NCBI GenBank assembly: GCA_026119855.1
Contig: JAOWBW010000131.1
Location: forward strand, 2,418,001-2,482,000
Source of the DNA: Campanula takesimana
Taxonomy: Eukaryota; Streptophyta; Magnoliopsida; Asterales; Campanulaceae
Direction: 5' to 3'
Length of the DNA: 64,000 nucleotides
Each line of letters starts with the position of its first letter. Position 1 is the stretch's first letter. The notes below the pieces were generated by a model, which saw only the letters and a list, made by a program, of their open reading frames with translations, was not told where the DNA came from and searched no databases. Shown here in pieces: positions 1 to 10,501 of this stretch. A program made the position numbers and the translations under genes.

Positions 1-3
1 GAG

Positions 4-1026
4 ATGATCCGCGGTGCGTCCGTCTTCTGGTCGACAGGTACTCACTTATTTAATTTTACCCAAGATGAGTTGTGTCCTACCTTTGAGGAATTCTGCGCCA
101 TTACGGGAAACCCAACTCGTGGTAGGGCTATGGTGCCAACTTCTCGCAAGACCCCTGTCCGGTGGCTCGCTGAGGTTTTCGAATTTGATATCGGATTTTC
201 AAGGAGGCTCCTTCACAGGACCCACTTTGATATCACTTGCTTCCCCGGATTCTATGGTAAGGCTGCCCCTCATAACCCGGAGTATTCTGACCGCAGGGAT
301 TTTGCCTTAGTCATGTGCCTCTTTGCTGAACTGTTCTTCGTCTCTTATGACGGTTTCATTGATTCAAGAATGGTGGATATTGTTGACTCCTGTAAAGGTG
401 GTGCCAGTAACGTGATGACTGTCCTTTTGGCAGAAACCTTGCATGGGCTGGACGGTTACTATAACAGGGGTGACGCTTTCACATCGGGCAGCCCTATTTT
501 GCTGCAAATATGGCTCCAGGAGCATCTCAGAATCATTCGCCCGGTGTCTGATCCAGACTATACCCCTTCCATGCTTCCGAGGCGAGGTTTAAACAGGCAG
601 AACTGCACTACTGTTAAGGAGTGGGTTGGACACTTTTGGCGGATTAGGTCGGCAGACATCCTGTGGGTGCCTCCGCATTGGAACCCGAGCAGGTACATTA
701 TCACGAGTGCAGGTCACTCCTTCGTTTGGTTAGCTGGGCTTCGGTCTACCACCTTTTATCTAGGCCAACGGATTTCCCGCCAATTTGGACAAGTCCAAGA
801 GGTTCCCTTTTCTGACCACCCCATCCCGGCCAATTTGCCCGTGGATGCCAATATTTGCGAATTGTTGAAAGAGCTTTGGTATAGGAACGGTGCGCACGTC
901 GGCAGAGGCAGACGCCGGAGCGAAGGGGACACATTCTATGAACCCTCTTTGGCGTATCTTGAATGGCTGGGTCCTCAGACTGTTGAAGACAATGCTACCA
1001 TCACAGCATTGGTCTCGGGCTCTTAG
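4..1026 (+). CDS. DUF7745-like protein, antisense cargo ORF of the Tat element (5' end off window)
   Basis: A 340-residue uninterrupted frame runs from the window edge to a TAG at 1024-1026. It aligns by eye with the broken gene at 56667-58070: FW..(T/E)..H.FNF...E..PT.E.F, then a hydrophobic LA.CLFA..FP stretch, then a LL.ETFHG...LL..WLQE block, then a PHW motif. That pattern fits the plant DUF7745 family, which is related to plant mobile domain proteins and is common in transposable elements; its biochemical role is unknown. The paralogue has about 60 more residues at the N-terminus, so the true start is probably outside the window and the first Met is likely internal. It lies antisense to gag-pol between integrase and the missing 3' LTR. 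No internal stop is seen, unlike the paralogue, so this is the best-preserved cargo gene here. Confidence 0.6.
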   Translation: MIRGASVFWSTGTHLFNFTQDELCPTFEEFCAITGNPTRGRAMVPTSRKTPVRWLAEVFEFDIGFSRRLLHRTHFDITCFPGFYGKAAPHNPEYSDRRDFALVMCLFAELFFVSYDGFIDSRMVDIVDSCKGGASNVMTVLLAETLHGLDGYYNRGDAFTSGSPILLQIWLQEHLRIIRPVSDPDYTPSMLPRRGLNRQNCTTVKEWVGHFWRIRSADILWVPPHWNPSRYIITSAGHSFVWLAGLRSTTFYLGQRISRQFGQVQEVPFSDHPIPANLPVDANICELLKELWYRNGAHVGRGRRRSEGDTFYEPSLAYLEWLGPQTVEDNATITALVSGS

Positions 1027-1484
1027 GTCCAGAGATTCTGTCTGGGGATTACTTTTCTCAGATAATGGGTCCCACAGTCTTCCAAAATCAGATAAGCGGG
1101 AATCAATCACACCACGGCCATCGGTCGGGACATCGCAGGGCTGGCCGAGACTTAGCTTCAAGGATTACCCTGCCCGATGCAACCGGATCTGGGAACCAAA
1201 GGGGAGAGAGCTCTTCAGGATTTTTCCAGAGCGTGTTCGACCGCATCAGTCCCTGAATGGAATTTCAGTTATTTTCGCTTTAATCCTTGGTTGCCACGCC
1301 AAGATATTTTTTTTTTTTTATTTGAAAGCTTGTTATGTTTGTTTTTCCTTTTTGAATGTAGTGTTTGCAAGTTCAACGTGGGGAATAAAGTTTTTTTTTT
1401 ATTACTAATGACCGGACATGAAGGTTGCCTACGTTCCTCTTTTACAATGGACTAAGAGGCTCAGGTCAACGTAGTTGGACCCAG
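1027..1484 (-). other. 3' non-coding region of the Tat element
   Basis: No gene is seen. On the minus strand this is the stretch between the antisense ORF and the integrase. It contains homopolymer T runs (around 1307 and 1391 on the plus strand) and one copy of the recurring hairpin motif at 1429-1474. The last five bases, CCCAG, are the left target-site duplication of TR-GAG1. Confidence 0.6.
1429..1474 (-). other. Recurring Tat hairpin motif, copy M1
   Basis: On the minus strand the outer arms are CTACG and CGTAG. The inner arms are CCTCTT and AAGAGG, a perfect 6-bp pairing. The 5' bulge reads TTGACCTGAG. It is sense relative to the host Tat element, between integrase and the 3' LTR. Confidence 0.6.
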
Positions 1485-2714
1485 TGTAGACACCCCGCCT
1501 TGGACCTCTCAACCCGATTGCATACATAGTATTTTTATTTAACTTATTTTTATTAATTTCTGTTACTTCGGTTAAGTTCCTAACTGATTCCGTTAGTTTT
1601 GGACTAAACTGCATAACAGAATTAATTTTTGGGTCATTTCTGTCATTCTGTCATTTTTCGCCCGCGGGCGCTTCCGGCACTGCCAGTGAGCCGCGCACGC
1701 ATCCCGACCCAAAAGCCGGACCCGCGCGCTTCCCACTTTTCTTATTTACAAACATCTTTTCTTGATCACAAACAACCCTTTTTACACCCACATTCATCCC
1801 CCCTTTTCTCATTAACTCCCAATCCCACACTTCTAGCCTTTTCATTAAAACAAAATATTTCCTTTTTATTTTATTTTATTTGATTTTCATTTATTTCTTT
1901 TATTTATTATTTTATTTATCTTATTTTTGATTGGTCAATTCCATTTCACATGGATGATCATCTTTTCCCTCCATCATTTCCCTCTCTTCTTTACCTATAA
2001 AAACCATCATCTTCTACCTTGGAAAGGGACCCAATTTTTGAGACTTGAACAAAAACTCTACACAAATCATCTCAACCATCTTTCTCTACAAAACACTACA
2101 CAAAGTGTTTGCACAACATTTTCTCTACAACAACACCATTTTCAAGTCCAAGTTTGAAGTCCTCTTTCCTAAGGTACACATCTCTTTTCTTCTCTTATTT
2201 TATTTGTCTAGTCTTACTAGTATGCAATCTCCATAAAAAAAGGGATACAACCAAAAGGCCACTTCACTATTGAAGTTTGGCCAAGGTTACATCCCAACAT
2301 TCCAAACTTCATTTAATTTATATTTCATTTCTTAATGTAATCATTTAGCACTAGTCCAACATGTAACTATTTAGCGTTAAATTATAAAATCGTTCTTTTC
2401 CCCTTTTTTTCTCTTTACATTATAATTGTTAGCATTGTTAATAAATTGAAGGACATTTAGCATTAGAACACCAATAGTAGCAAGACCCGTATAAGCGGGG
2501 CGGAGTGGGTGTTTAAGTACTTTCCCACTCCGTCACCTAACCCCCGAACCCTTCTCTCCCGAATCTCTGGTTTTGTACACAAATTAGGCTATTTCTAGGT
2601 TTTTCTTATGTTCCTTTAAAAACATAGGTGGCGACTCTAAACAATCTAAAACAAGTTAGACATCCTAGGATATTCACCGCTCTAGCCAAGCCGTGGTTCC
2701 CCGGGGTATCTACA
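1485..2714 (+). repeat. 5' LTR of TR-GAG1
   Basis: 1230 bp, TG...CA bounded. GC-rich CGCG-type sequence lies around 1660-1730, a TATA box (TATAAAAA) at 1996-2003, CCCCCGAACC at 2541-2550, and the PBS-like GTGGCGACTCT at 2628-2638. Compared with the right LTR it lacks about 30 bp after 1738, where both copies carry a short CCCTTTT/CCACTTTT-like repeat, consistent with a slippage deletion. Confidence 0.9.
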
Positions 2715-2715
2715 G

Positions 2716-2736
2716 TGGCGACTGATCCGCTGGGGA
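2716..2736 (+). promoter_or_regulatory. Primer binding site of TR-GAG1
   Basis: TGGCGACT, then a 3-base disturbance, then CCGCTGGGGA, one base after the LTR. The family form seen at 34041 and 18571 is TGGCGACTC(C/T)(G)CTGGGGA. The start TGGCGACTC would pair with the 3' end of a tRNA-Arg, which is from memory the primer described for Ogre elements. The insertion may weaken priming. Confidence 0.7.
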
Positions 2737-3958
2737 ATATTTAGAGGGTTAAACTTGCGTTCTTAACTTTTGGTGTTCTTATTACTGTTTTCTGGGCATT
2801 CTGGTAAAAAGGTGGGAAGCGCGCGCCTCCGCCTTCTTGGCCTAAAGCGCGCGCGTCCGACCCTTATTACCAGAATCGCCCGTCTTCCTTCTTGTCCTTC
2901 AATCCATGTTTCTGTGCTAACAAATTCTGCAGGGGAAAGCATTTTTATTTAGGGTCAAGGCAATCCCTTGAACCCGTTGATTTACATGTTATTACCCAGA
3001 TGCGGGCGCCTCTGCCCCTCTTTGTCTACCGCGCGCGCCTTCCGCATAGGCCACCCAATGCGCGCGCTTCTGGGCGCATTCCCAGAACAGAAACAGTGAA
3101 CAGAATATGGACAGTTTTGACAGTGTGTGGGCACCGGGCCTGCATACAATTTCTTTTACTTTCTGTTTATTTTTATCGGTCACACGGGTGATTTCGAAAG
3201 TTGTAATTATGTGCTTATTTGTTTTTTTATTTATTTCTTTTGAAAAAAAAAAATGTTTTGTCACATGTTAGACCTCACACTACATGCACATATATTATCA
3301 ACTGCTCACTATCGAGTCGCACAAGTCCAACCCAAACCCGTCGAGGCCCGTCCTAGAAAGTTTCAAGCTCCCTCGACCTAGAAGTTCGAGCTTGGCTTTT
3401 CGAAGCGGTAAACCTCAACCCGTGGCGTAGTTCAATGACTACATGCCCGGGGGTGACCTTTGAGCCTCATATTCAAGCCGAGCACAAGCCACACAATTCT
3501 AGTCTAGGGGTCTAACACTCCGTGACTCAAGTCGGTTTCCATGTGCCGAGATTTCCCTAAACTAATGTCTTCAAATCATACATGCCAATTTGTTGCAATG
3601 GACGAAATAAAACTCCGTCCCCAAAAGTGGGCATTTTGGACGAAAATAAAAATCCGTCCCCGCATGTATGATTACTACATTAATTTAGTTTAATCCCGTC
3701 ACATGTAGGTATCACAAGCGTGGTGGAATCCGATGAGTATATGGGACCGCGAGAAGGTCTATATACTAGTGTGACGATTCAACTATTTTTTCTAGAAACC
3801 CCAAAAAGGACTCTGTCCTTCCGACTTTGTAAATAATAAAAAAAAAGAGTCATTTTTCTTATGTGGTTGAGTCTTTTATTGTTTGTGGGTGAAATCATTT
3901 TACTCAAAGGTGTTTGTGGGGCCATCCTAAGATCGACCGTGTTCTCTCAATAGGTCCA
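2737..3958 (+). other. Untranslated leader of TR-GAG1
   Basis: No coding segment is recognised. The first 500 bases hold several GCGCGCGC-rich patches that recur in the second copy (34040-34531). The rest is A/T-rich, with an A run near 3245-3253 and paired patches reading (G)ACGAAA...CCGTCCCC at about 3600-3660. Confidence 0.5.
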
Positions 3959-4929
3959 ATGGCTTCAAACGGCAACGACAACGGCATTCCGTGTCCAACG
4001 AAGGGTTATTCCGCATGGTGGAAGCATTGAAAGAGCAAGTTGATACACTAGCCGGAGAATGCCGACCGCCGCAGGATGATCTATGGCGAGCTCGTTACAA
4101 GCATGTGTGAAAACGGTCCATGAGAAAGAAGTTGCTCAAACTCAAGAACCGACTAAAGGGCTCACGAATGAAGGAAAGGTCCAAAGCATTGATTACCGGT
4201 TTGGTCAACACTCTCATGTCCTACATTGACCAAGGCTTAGTAGGCTAAATTTGCACAAGGGCCCGAGCACCGATCTCCATCAAGCTTCCTCCTCATGAAC
4301 ACAATGGAGGCTCTTCCCGAAAAATTCAAGATGCCCGATATTGGCAAGTTCAAAGGCACCTCTTGCCCCGACGCTCATGTCGACTCCTACATTTGGGCCA
4401 TGCTACCAAAGAAAGTGTCTCCTCAAATAATGGCACAATGCTTCCCGCTTACTCTCGAGGGGGTCGCAAAAGATTGGTATATGGGTCTTCCGATTTCCAC
4501 CCGCCTCAATTGGGATGCCGCTATGCTTGCCTTCAAGTCACAATACCAAGGCAACTCCATGTTCCGTCCCACCAAGAAAGAATTGGAGAGCACCGTGCAA
4601 ATGGGTGATGAATCATTTGGGGGCTTCTATCGCCGTTGGAACGACAAGCTAGCCGAGATGGTTGATAGGCCTTCCAAGAAGAACAAATGGACATCTTCTT
4701 GAAGTGTTTGAAAATGGACTACCGCACTAATCTTAGTGGGGCTTTTCACTCCGATTTTGCAAGCATGTATGATGCGGGAATTAGAGTCGACAATTTGCTC
4801 CTAGAAATGGCCGAGTCTTCCTACGAGACAAGCTTCAACGATGAAGACATGGACGAATGTAGTGACATGGAAGACTACTTCAACAAAGAGGACGACGACA
4901 ACAATCTCCGTTTCTCTTTCTCTACCTAG
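3959..4929 (+). pseudogene. Gag remnant of TR-GAG1
   Basis: Reading begins at an ATG (3959) followed by Asn/Gly-rich codons, then several stops. It becomes clear from 4295: FKMPDIGKFKGT, DSYIWAM, DWYMGLP, then W...F..QY and a FYRRWNDKLAEM block. This is the retrotransposon Gag capsid fold (PF03732-like) seen also at 16209-17603 and 40856-41428. A frameshift near 4690 moves the frame to a tail that ends in acidic residues (DEDMDE, EDDD) at 4929. The CCHC-like knuckle found in the other Gags is missing. It is broken in at least three places, so it is probably not translated as one protein. Confidence 0.7.
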
Positions 4930-5242
4930 TAGTAGGAATAAAAAAAAAAAAAAAAAAAGAGTCAAAAGTCCTCTTTTGTGTGCATTAATGTTTTCTCTCG
5001 TCCCATGTTAAGTGTCGAGTCTTCTTATCAAATAAAAGTCGTCTTGTCCTTATACACTCTTCCAAGTTGTTCGATCTAATTCTTGACAAAATGATGAAAA
5101 GATGTCTAAACAAGTTTTAGAACAAGGCCATCACTTGAACACGCCTAGGGGCTAAACATCGACGCCAACATCAACGACGAAGCCAAGACAAACAAGGTGG
5201 AGCAACAATCATGAAGAAGTCAAGCAAAGTTTTCAAAGGGGG

Positions 5243-5281
<39 letters not shown>

Positions 5282-5447
5282 TCGCTAGGTTGAAACCATC
5301 CTCATCACCTAGGCAAAAGTTAGAGCACACAAAAAAAAAAAAAAAAAAAAATCCCCTCAATCAAGAAGTTCACATCAAGATCATCATCATCCACCAACGA
5401 AGGACGAAGCAACAAATTCATCACGAAGAATGGAGAATCCACAAGAA

Positions 5448-5484
5448 CTACGGTGACTTGAGCCTCTTCACTGGAGGAACGTAG
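5448..5484 (+). other. Recurring Tat hairpin motif, copy M2
   Basis: Outer arms CTACG/CGTAG; inner arms CCTC/GAGG; bulge GTGACTTGAG. It is followed by GCAACC and a CCGGTCT tail, also seen after copies M8 and M11. It lies 2.6 kb before the next copy in the same element, so the interior may be chimeric. Confidence 0.6.
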
Positions 5485-8026
5485 GCAACCTGCGGGTCCG
5501 GTCTCATGCAAGAAAGAAGAAAGTTTAGCCTAGCGCGTTATGGTGATTGGCCTTCATCTCGAACTTGTCAAGACATCTTTGTACGATTCATTTGCCAATG
5601 AATTAATCACCAAAAAGATTGAACAACTCTCTTAGATTTGGAATCATTTCGCGCTCCTTGTCGAGTCTAGGGACTTCTATTCTTTCTGCATACTCCCAAT
5701 TTCTTGCAATCAAATTGGGGCTTTCCTTCTCTTCTCTCTTAATGACTTACTTGCCTTCGCGAGTCATTCAATTCAATAAAAAATACATGTCAATACTAGG
5801 GACACTTCCCTAGTCAAGTCAATGTCACTCATCATTAGTGACAAAAGGTCTCCACCGCAAAATCACATATCTTATCTCCTCAGCTAGAGTCAATGCACAC
5901 TTCCTCATCAATTGAGTCAAAAAAAATGATGAAGACGCAAAAGAGATGCCCGCAAGATTGAAAACCCGAAAGGGCGGTCTAGGCAAAAAAACAGGGTGCG
6001 TCATAAAAAAAAAATGAGAGAGTGAGAGAGAGAAGGGAAAAGAGAAATGGAGATCCCCGGCCTCTAAAGAAGACATGTTCTACATTGAATCTCCTCAGCA
6101 AGTCAATTCCCCACCGAGTCAACTTTGGGATTGCAAAAGGCTCGACAAGATATAGCACCATCAAGGTTGTCTTGGTTTATCGGCATCATTCTCCAGCAGT
6201 GTGCTTTTTGGGTTCATGAAAAGAAGGCCCGTGGTAACCAAGATCCATCCGAGAACAAGCCCATCATAAAGGGCACGAGGTTGCACAAATAATCCCTAGC
6301 TATCAATGGCTTGGGCAGCAAATAGCAAAACATGTGTCTCAGTTTTCAAGGCTTCTTCAAGTATGTGCTTCTAAAGTACGCCGAAAGGCTCCCGAGAAAT
6401 GGAGTAGCTCTTGCCATATCCTCTCATGTTTATTCCTCACACGAGGACGAGTCACTCTTGCTTTGCTCAACAAATGGTGACGCCCTAGGGGCTATATGAC
6501 CCGAGATCAAGGGCTTCTTTTGACAATCACAAGCCCTAGGAGCTATGCTCGAAAAAGATGTGTGAGACTATCCTCAAAGTCTCTCAAAAGGGATGTCAAA
6601 AGCCCTCTTGTCACGTATGCCCGTGCTCGTTCCCCCAATCAAGGATAGACCTTTCTCGCAATCAATGATGGCACTCTAGGGGCTACGGTCAAGTCTTAAA
6701 GGCTCCCTCGGCAAAGAGCAATTAACTCCCCACCAGTATCCCCAGCCAAGTCATGTGTAACATTGGAAGCTTCCTCGATTCGGCACCGAAGGTCTCAAGG
6801 GGCTTCACAATCTACAATCTTTTGGGCTACGACATTACAGTAATCCGAGCAAAGGGCAATATTGGGGCTTCGCGACCGACAGTCTTTTGGTAACAATACT
6901 CGAGCAACGCAATTTGGAGTAGTCTCCATGAAAGGGATCAAGCTTCAAAGGGTCTCTCAACACTTCAAGTCAAAGGCCTCTTGGTTTTAAATGAAGACTC
7001 CGATGTTATGAATGAAGTTGATGATTTTTATTAGAACTTACAGCGAGATTTTGAAGGAAGTCTTAGAGAAAAGGAAAAAGATTCAATATGCTAAACTCTA
7101 ATCAACAGGGTTATAGCGGGAAATGCCACGGCCAATCCCAATGTTTCTGCAATTCAGGATCCCCTTTTCCAAGATCAAAAGCGCAAGGTGCAGCTCATAA
7201 GTTGGGCCACAGCACTAGTTGCATCCGAAGATCCGTCATTAGTTCAACTCAAGAGAGTCAAGCAAGCATACTCATTTGAGACTTTATCACACAAGACCTT
7301 ATCCTCCGCGACCTCGACGGTACCGCAAGACATTACTGCATCCTTTGACAAAGCCCTACGCCATTTGGGTATCAACCACAATGAGGCCATTCATCTCCCC
7401 AGTAAAAGCAAGAAGGGGATCTCTATCAAGAATTCTACCCGACGGTACATCCGCTCTCAATGCCGAGCCAATCACAAGATAATTTGGGGCTTTACATTCC
7501 ACCGTCTTGAAGCTCACAAACAAAGTCCATGACTTTGGGGCTTAGCAATTTCTCGAAGCTTGGCATCCATAATCTTCTCTGGGGCTTGCTCACACGCCAA
7601 CAACAAAGGCGATTTACTCGAATGGGCCAAGAACTGATTTATCTTGGGGATATGCAAGCCACTCAAAGTTGGGCATCAAAGGCGTTCTAGGGGCTTTACA
7701 ATCAGCCACCCCTCATCTCGGCATCAAAATCCTTTTGAAGCCCCATAATCGACAAATCTCTTGGGCTAGACATCAATCTTCGTTGGGCACACAGACGCGA
7801 CAACAGAATTCAAACGAGGCAATCCGGACTTCGACTGAACATGACTTGATCTTGGGTTGGCTTCACAAGCACACAATGGTTAAAATGGTTCACCCAGGAC
7901 TAAAAAAAAAAAAAAAAAAAAAAAAGATTTTTCTTTTTTCTTTTTCTCCTTCTATGTGCAAAAGTATGTGCTTTACTTTGCTTTGCTCCTAGCTCTCTTC
8001 CTCCAGCGTTCTCCATCATCCTTGAA

Positions 8027-8061
8027 CTACGCTGGTCTGATTCTCTTAAAGGGATACGTAG
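8027..8061 (+). other. Recurring Tat hairpin motif, copy M3
   Basis: Outer arms CTACG/CGTAG; inner arms TCTCTT/AAGGGA, pairing over six positions with one G-U. It is followed by GCAGCC. It is sense for TR-GAG1, about 1 kb before the 3' LTR. Confidence 0.6.
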
Positions 8062-8398
8062 GCAGCCTTTTGGAACGCCAACCCCATCATCAGAATACCA
8101 CTCGCCAACCCAACATCAAGGGCATTCTCTCATCAACATCTAAAGAATAGACATTCTCCATCAAAGCATCCTCCGCGCGACATCAAGAATCCATCTCCCT
8201 CAAGCGGCAATGGTAAGTGAAGGTATGAATACATCCAATGCTTTCCTCAAAATCACACGCACACAAGATCACTCTTTACATTCTTACTTCTCTCTCATTG
8301 CAAGGGTGTTCAAAATCTCATCACACCACGAGCACAATTTCTCTCTTTCATGCATCTTCTTGCACAAGCACATATATATGCAAAGCATACACATAACA

Positions 8399-8839
8399 GG
8401 TGCCGCGCACAGTGCACCAGGGTGCCGCACAGAGCACCAGAATCAGCAGGTGCCGCACAGAGTACCAGAATCAACAAGTGCCGCACAGAGCACCAGGTAC
8501 GCACAGAGTACCAAAATCAACAGGTGCCGCACAGAGCACCAGGTACCGCACAGAGTACCAGAATCAAACAGGTGCCGCACAGAGCACCAGGTACCGCACA
8601 AGTACCAGAATCAACAGGTGCCGCACAGAGTACCAGAATCAACAGGTGCTGCACAGAGCACCAGGTGCCGCACAGAGCACCAGGTACCGCACAGAGTACC
8701 AAAATCAACAGGTGCCGCACAGAGCACCAGGTACCGCACAGAGTACCAGAATCAACAGTGCCGCACAGAGCACCAGGTACCGTACAGAGTACCAGAATCA
8801 ACGGTGCCGCACAGAGCACCAGGTGCCGCACAGAGCACC
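8399..8839 (+). repeat. Tandem array of about 19 hairpin units, GGTRC-CGCACAGA-GYACC
   Basis: Units of 18-20 bp read GGTGC-CGCACAGA-GCACC or GGTAC-CGCACAGA-GTACC. Some are joined directly and some are separated by AGAATCAACA. By my count 17 of 19 have both arms matched; the two mixed units still pair through a G-U. The array is followed at 8844-8860 by another perfect hairpin, TGGTCCA-TGG-TGGACCA. It lies in the 3' UTR of TR-GAG1, where Tat-type elements often carry tandem repeats. All frames are open only because the unit lacks stops, so I do not call a gene. Confidence 0.8.
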
Positions 8840-9030
8840 ATTTTGGTCCATGGTGGACCATTAAAATCACCATACCTCTTCCATCAGCAAAAGTCGCTCA
8901 CACAGGGAGCGCATTTCTATCCTTTGTAATTTCTAAATTCCGCTTGCTTTATCGAGTCTTGTTTCTCTTGTCGATGTCCTCGGCGGTGTCTTTCTTTCGT
9001 CGACGCGTTTTTGCTTCGCACAATCCACGT

Positions 9031-9043
9031 CGCCGAGGGGCTC
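9031..9043 (+). promoter_or_regulatory. Polypurine tract region of TR-GAG1
   Basis: CGCCGAGGGGCTC directly abuts the 3' LTR. The same GCCGAGGGGCT(A)C string precedes the LTRs at 39592 and 62167, which supports its role as the plus-strand primer in all these elements. Confidence 0.7.
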
Positions 9044-10301
9044 TGTAGACACCCCGCCTTGGACCTCTCAACCCGATTGCATACATAGTATTTTTATTTA
9101 ACTTATTTTTATTAATTTCTGTTACTTCGGTTAAGTTCCTAACTGATTCCGTTAGTTTTGACTAAACTGCATAACAGAATTAATTTTTGGGTCATTTCTG
9201 TCATTCTGTCATTTTTGCGCCCCGCGGGCGCTTCCGGCACTGCCAGTGAGCCGCGCACGCATCCCGACCCAAAAGCCGGACACCGCGCGCTTCCCACTTT
9301 GGCAGTAACGGATTGCACCTTATTTCCCTCCCTTTTCTTATTTACAAACATCTTTTCTTGATCACAAACAACCCTTTTTACATCCACATTCATCCCCCCT
9401 TTTCTCATTAACTCCCAATCCCACACTTCTAGCCTTTTCATTAAAACAAATATTTCCTTTTTATTTTATTTGATTTTCTTTTATTTCTTTTATTTATTAT
9501 TTTATTTATCCTATTTTTGATTGTCATTTCATTTCACATGGATGATCATCTTTTCCTCCCATCATTTCCTCTCTTCTTTACCTATAAAAAACCATCATCT
9601 TCTACCATTGGAAAGGGACCCAATTTTTGAGACTTGAACAAAAACTCTACACAAATTCCTCAACCATATTTCTCTACAAACACTACACAAAGTGTTTGCA
9701 CAACATTTTCTCTACAACAACACCATTTTCAAGTCCAAGTTTGAAGTCCTCTTTCCAAGGTACAACATCTCTTTTCTTCTCTTATTTTATTTGTCTAGTC
9801 TTACTAGTATGCAATCTCCATAAAAAAGGGATACAACCAAAGGCCACTTCACTATTGAAGTTTGGCCAAGGTTACATCCCAACATTCCAAACTTCATTTA
9901 TTTATATTTCATTTCTTAATGTAATCATTTAGCACTAGTCCAACATGTAACTATTTAGTGTTAAATTAATAAAATCGTTCTTTTCCCCTTTTTTTTTTCT
10001 TTACATTATAATTGTTAGCATTGTTAATAAATTGAAGGACATTTAGCATTAGAACACCAATAGTAGCAAGACCCGCATAAGCGGGGCGGAGTGGGTGTTT
10101 AAGTACTTTCCCACTCCGTCACCTAACCCCCAGAACCCTTCTCTCCCCGAATCTCTGGTTTTGTACATAAATTAGGCTATTTCTAGGTTTTTCTTATGTT
10201 CCTTTAAAACATAGGGTGCGACTCTAAACAATCTAAAACAAGTTAGACATCCTAGGATAATTCACCGCTCTAGCCAAGCGTGGTTCCCCGGGGTATCTAC
10301 A
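9044..10301 (+). repeat. 3' LTR of TR-GAG1
   Basis: 1258 bp, near-identical to the left LTR apart from small indels. TATA box at about 9583. The internal PBS-like 11-mer is altered (GGGTGCGACTCT near 10213). It ends at 10301, followed by the CCCAG duplication. Confidence 0.9.
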
Positions 10302-10501
10302 CCCAGTTACTTTGAATTTTTGCGCGCGCCTCCTGTTTTTTACCTAGAACTGCCCTTGTCGGGTTCACCTCTAGTGGGGCTGTCTTTTGCGCTCCTTTTT
10401 TTTTTTTTGACTCGATAGGAATTACCAAACTTTGCGTCTTCTACGCATAATACCTTCTTCAATTGTCTAAGTGCGAGGGCCTGACAAGGTCTTCTCCAAA
10501 T

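Larger units (their letters stand above)
4930..8398 (+). other. TR-GAG1 interior without recognisable genes
   Basis: The stretch is full of stops in every frame. It contains two copies of the recurring hairpin motif (5448-5484 and 8027-8061) and sense-strand A runs at about 4939-4958, 5247-5277, 5332-5351, 6005-6014 and 7902-7925. Phrases such as CTAGGGGCTA and GGGGCTT recur many times between 6480 and 7680, suggesting decayed internal duplication. I found no RT, integrase or protease motifs. Confidence 0.5.
1485..10301 (+). mobile_element. TR-GAG1: non-autonomous LTR retrotransposon with only a gag remnant, target duplication CCCAG
   Basis: Two direct LTRs (1485-2714 and 9044-10301) start TGTAGACACCCC and end GGTATCTACA. 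They are flanked outside by CCCAG at 1480-1484 and 10302-10306, a 5-bp target duplication that fixes both ends. A primer binding site follows the left LTR and a G-rich polypurine tract (GAGGGGCTC) precedes the right one. The 6.3-kb interior has a decayed gag and no recognisable protease, RT, RNase H or integrase. It therefore fits the TR-GAG class of non-autonomous plant elements and would need pol from a partner. Its PBS, LTR module and 3'-UTR hairpin motif match those of the Tat elements here, which are the likely partners. A shorter relative lies at 33031-34531. Confidence 0.88.

Noticed and set aside
8399..8839. CRISPR-like alternation of short repeats and spacers
   Set aside because: The spacers are identical (AGAATCAACA), the repeats are self-complementary, and the setting is a plant retrotransposon.
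8210..9048. Long overlapping frames in three phases, with Cys-rich reading on the minus strand
   Set aside because: The frames stay open only because the short repeat unit contains no stop codon in these phases. The encoded text is the repeat itself, with no domain, and the DNA is better explained as a hairpin array in a 3' UTR.
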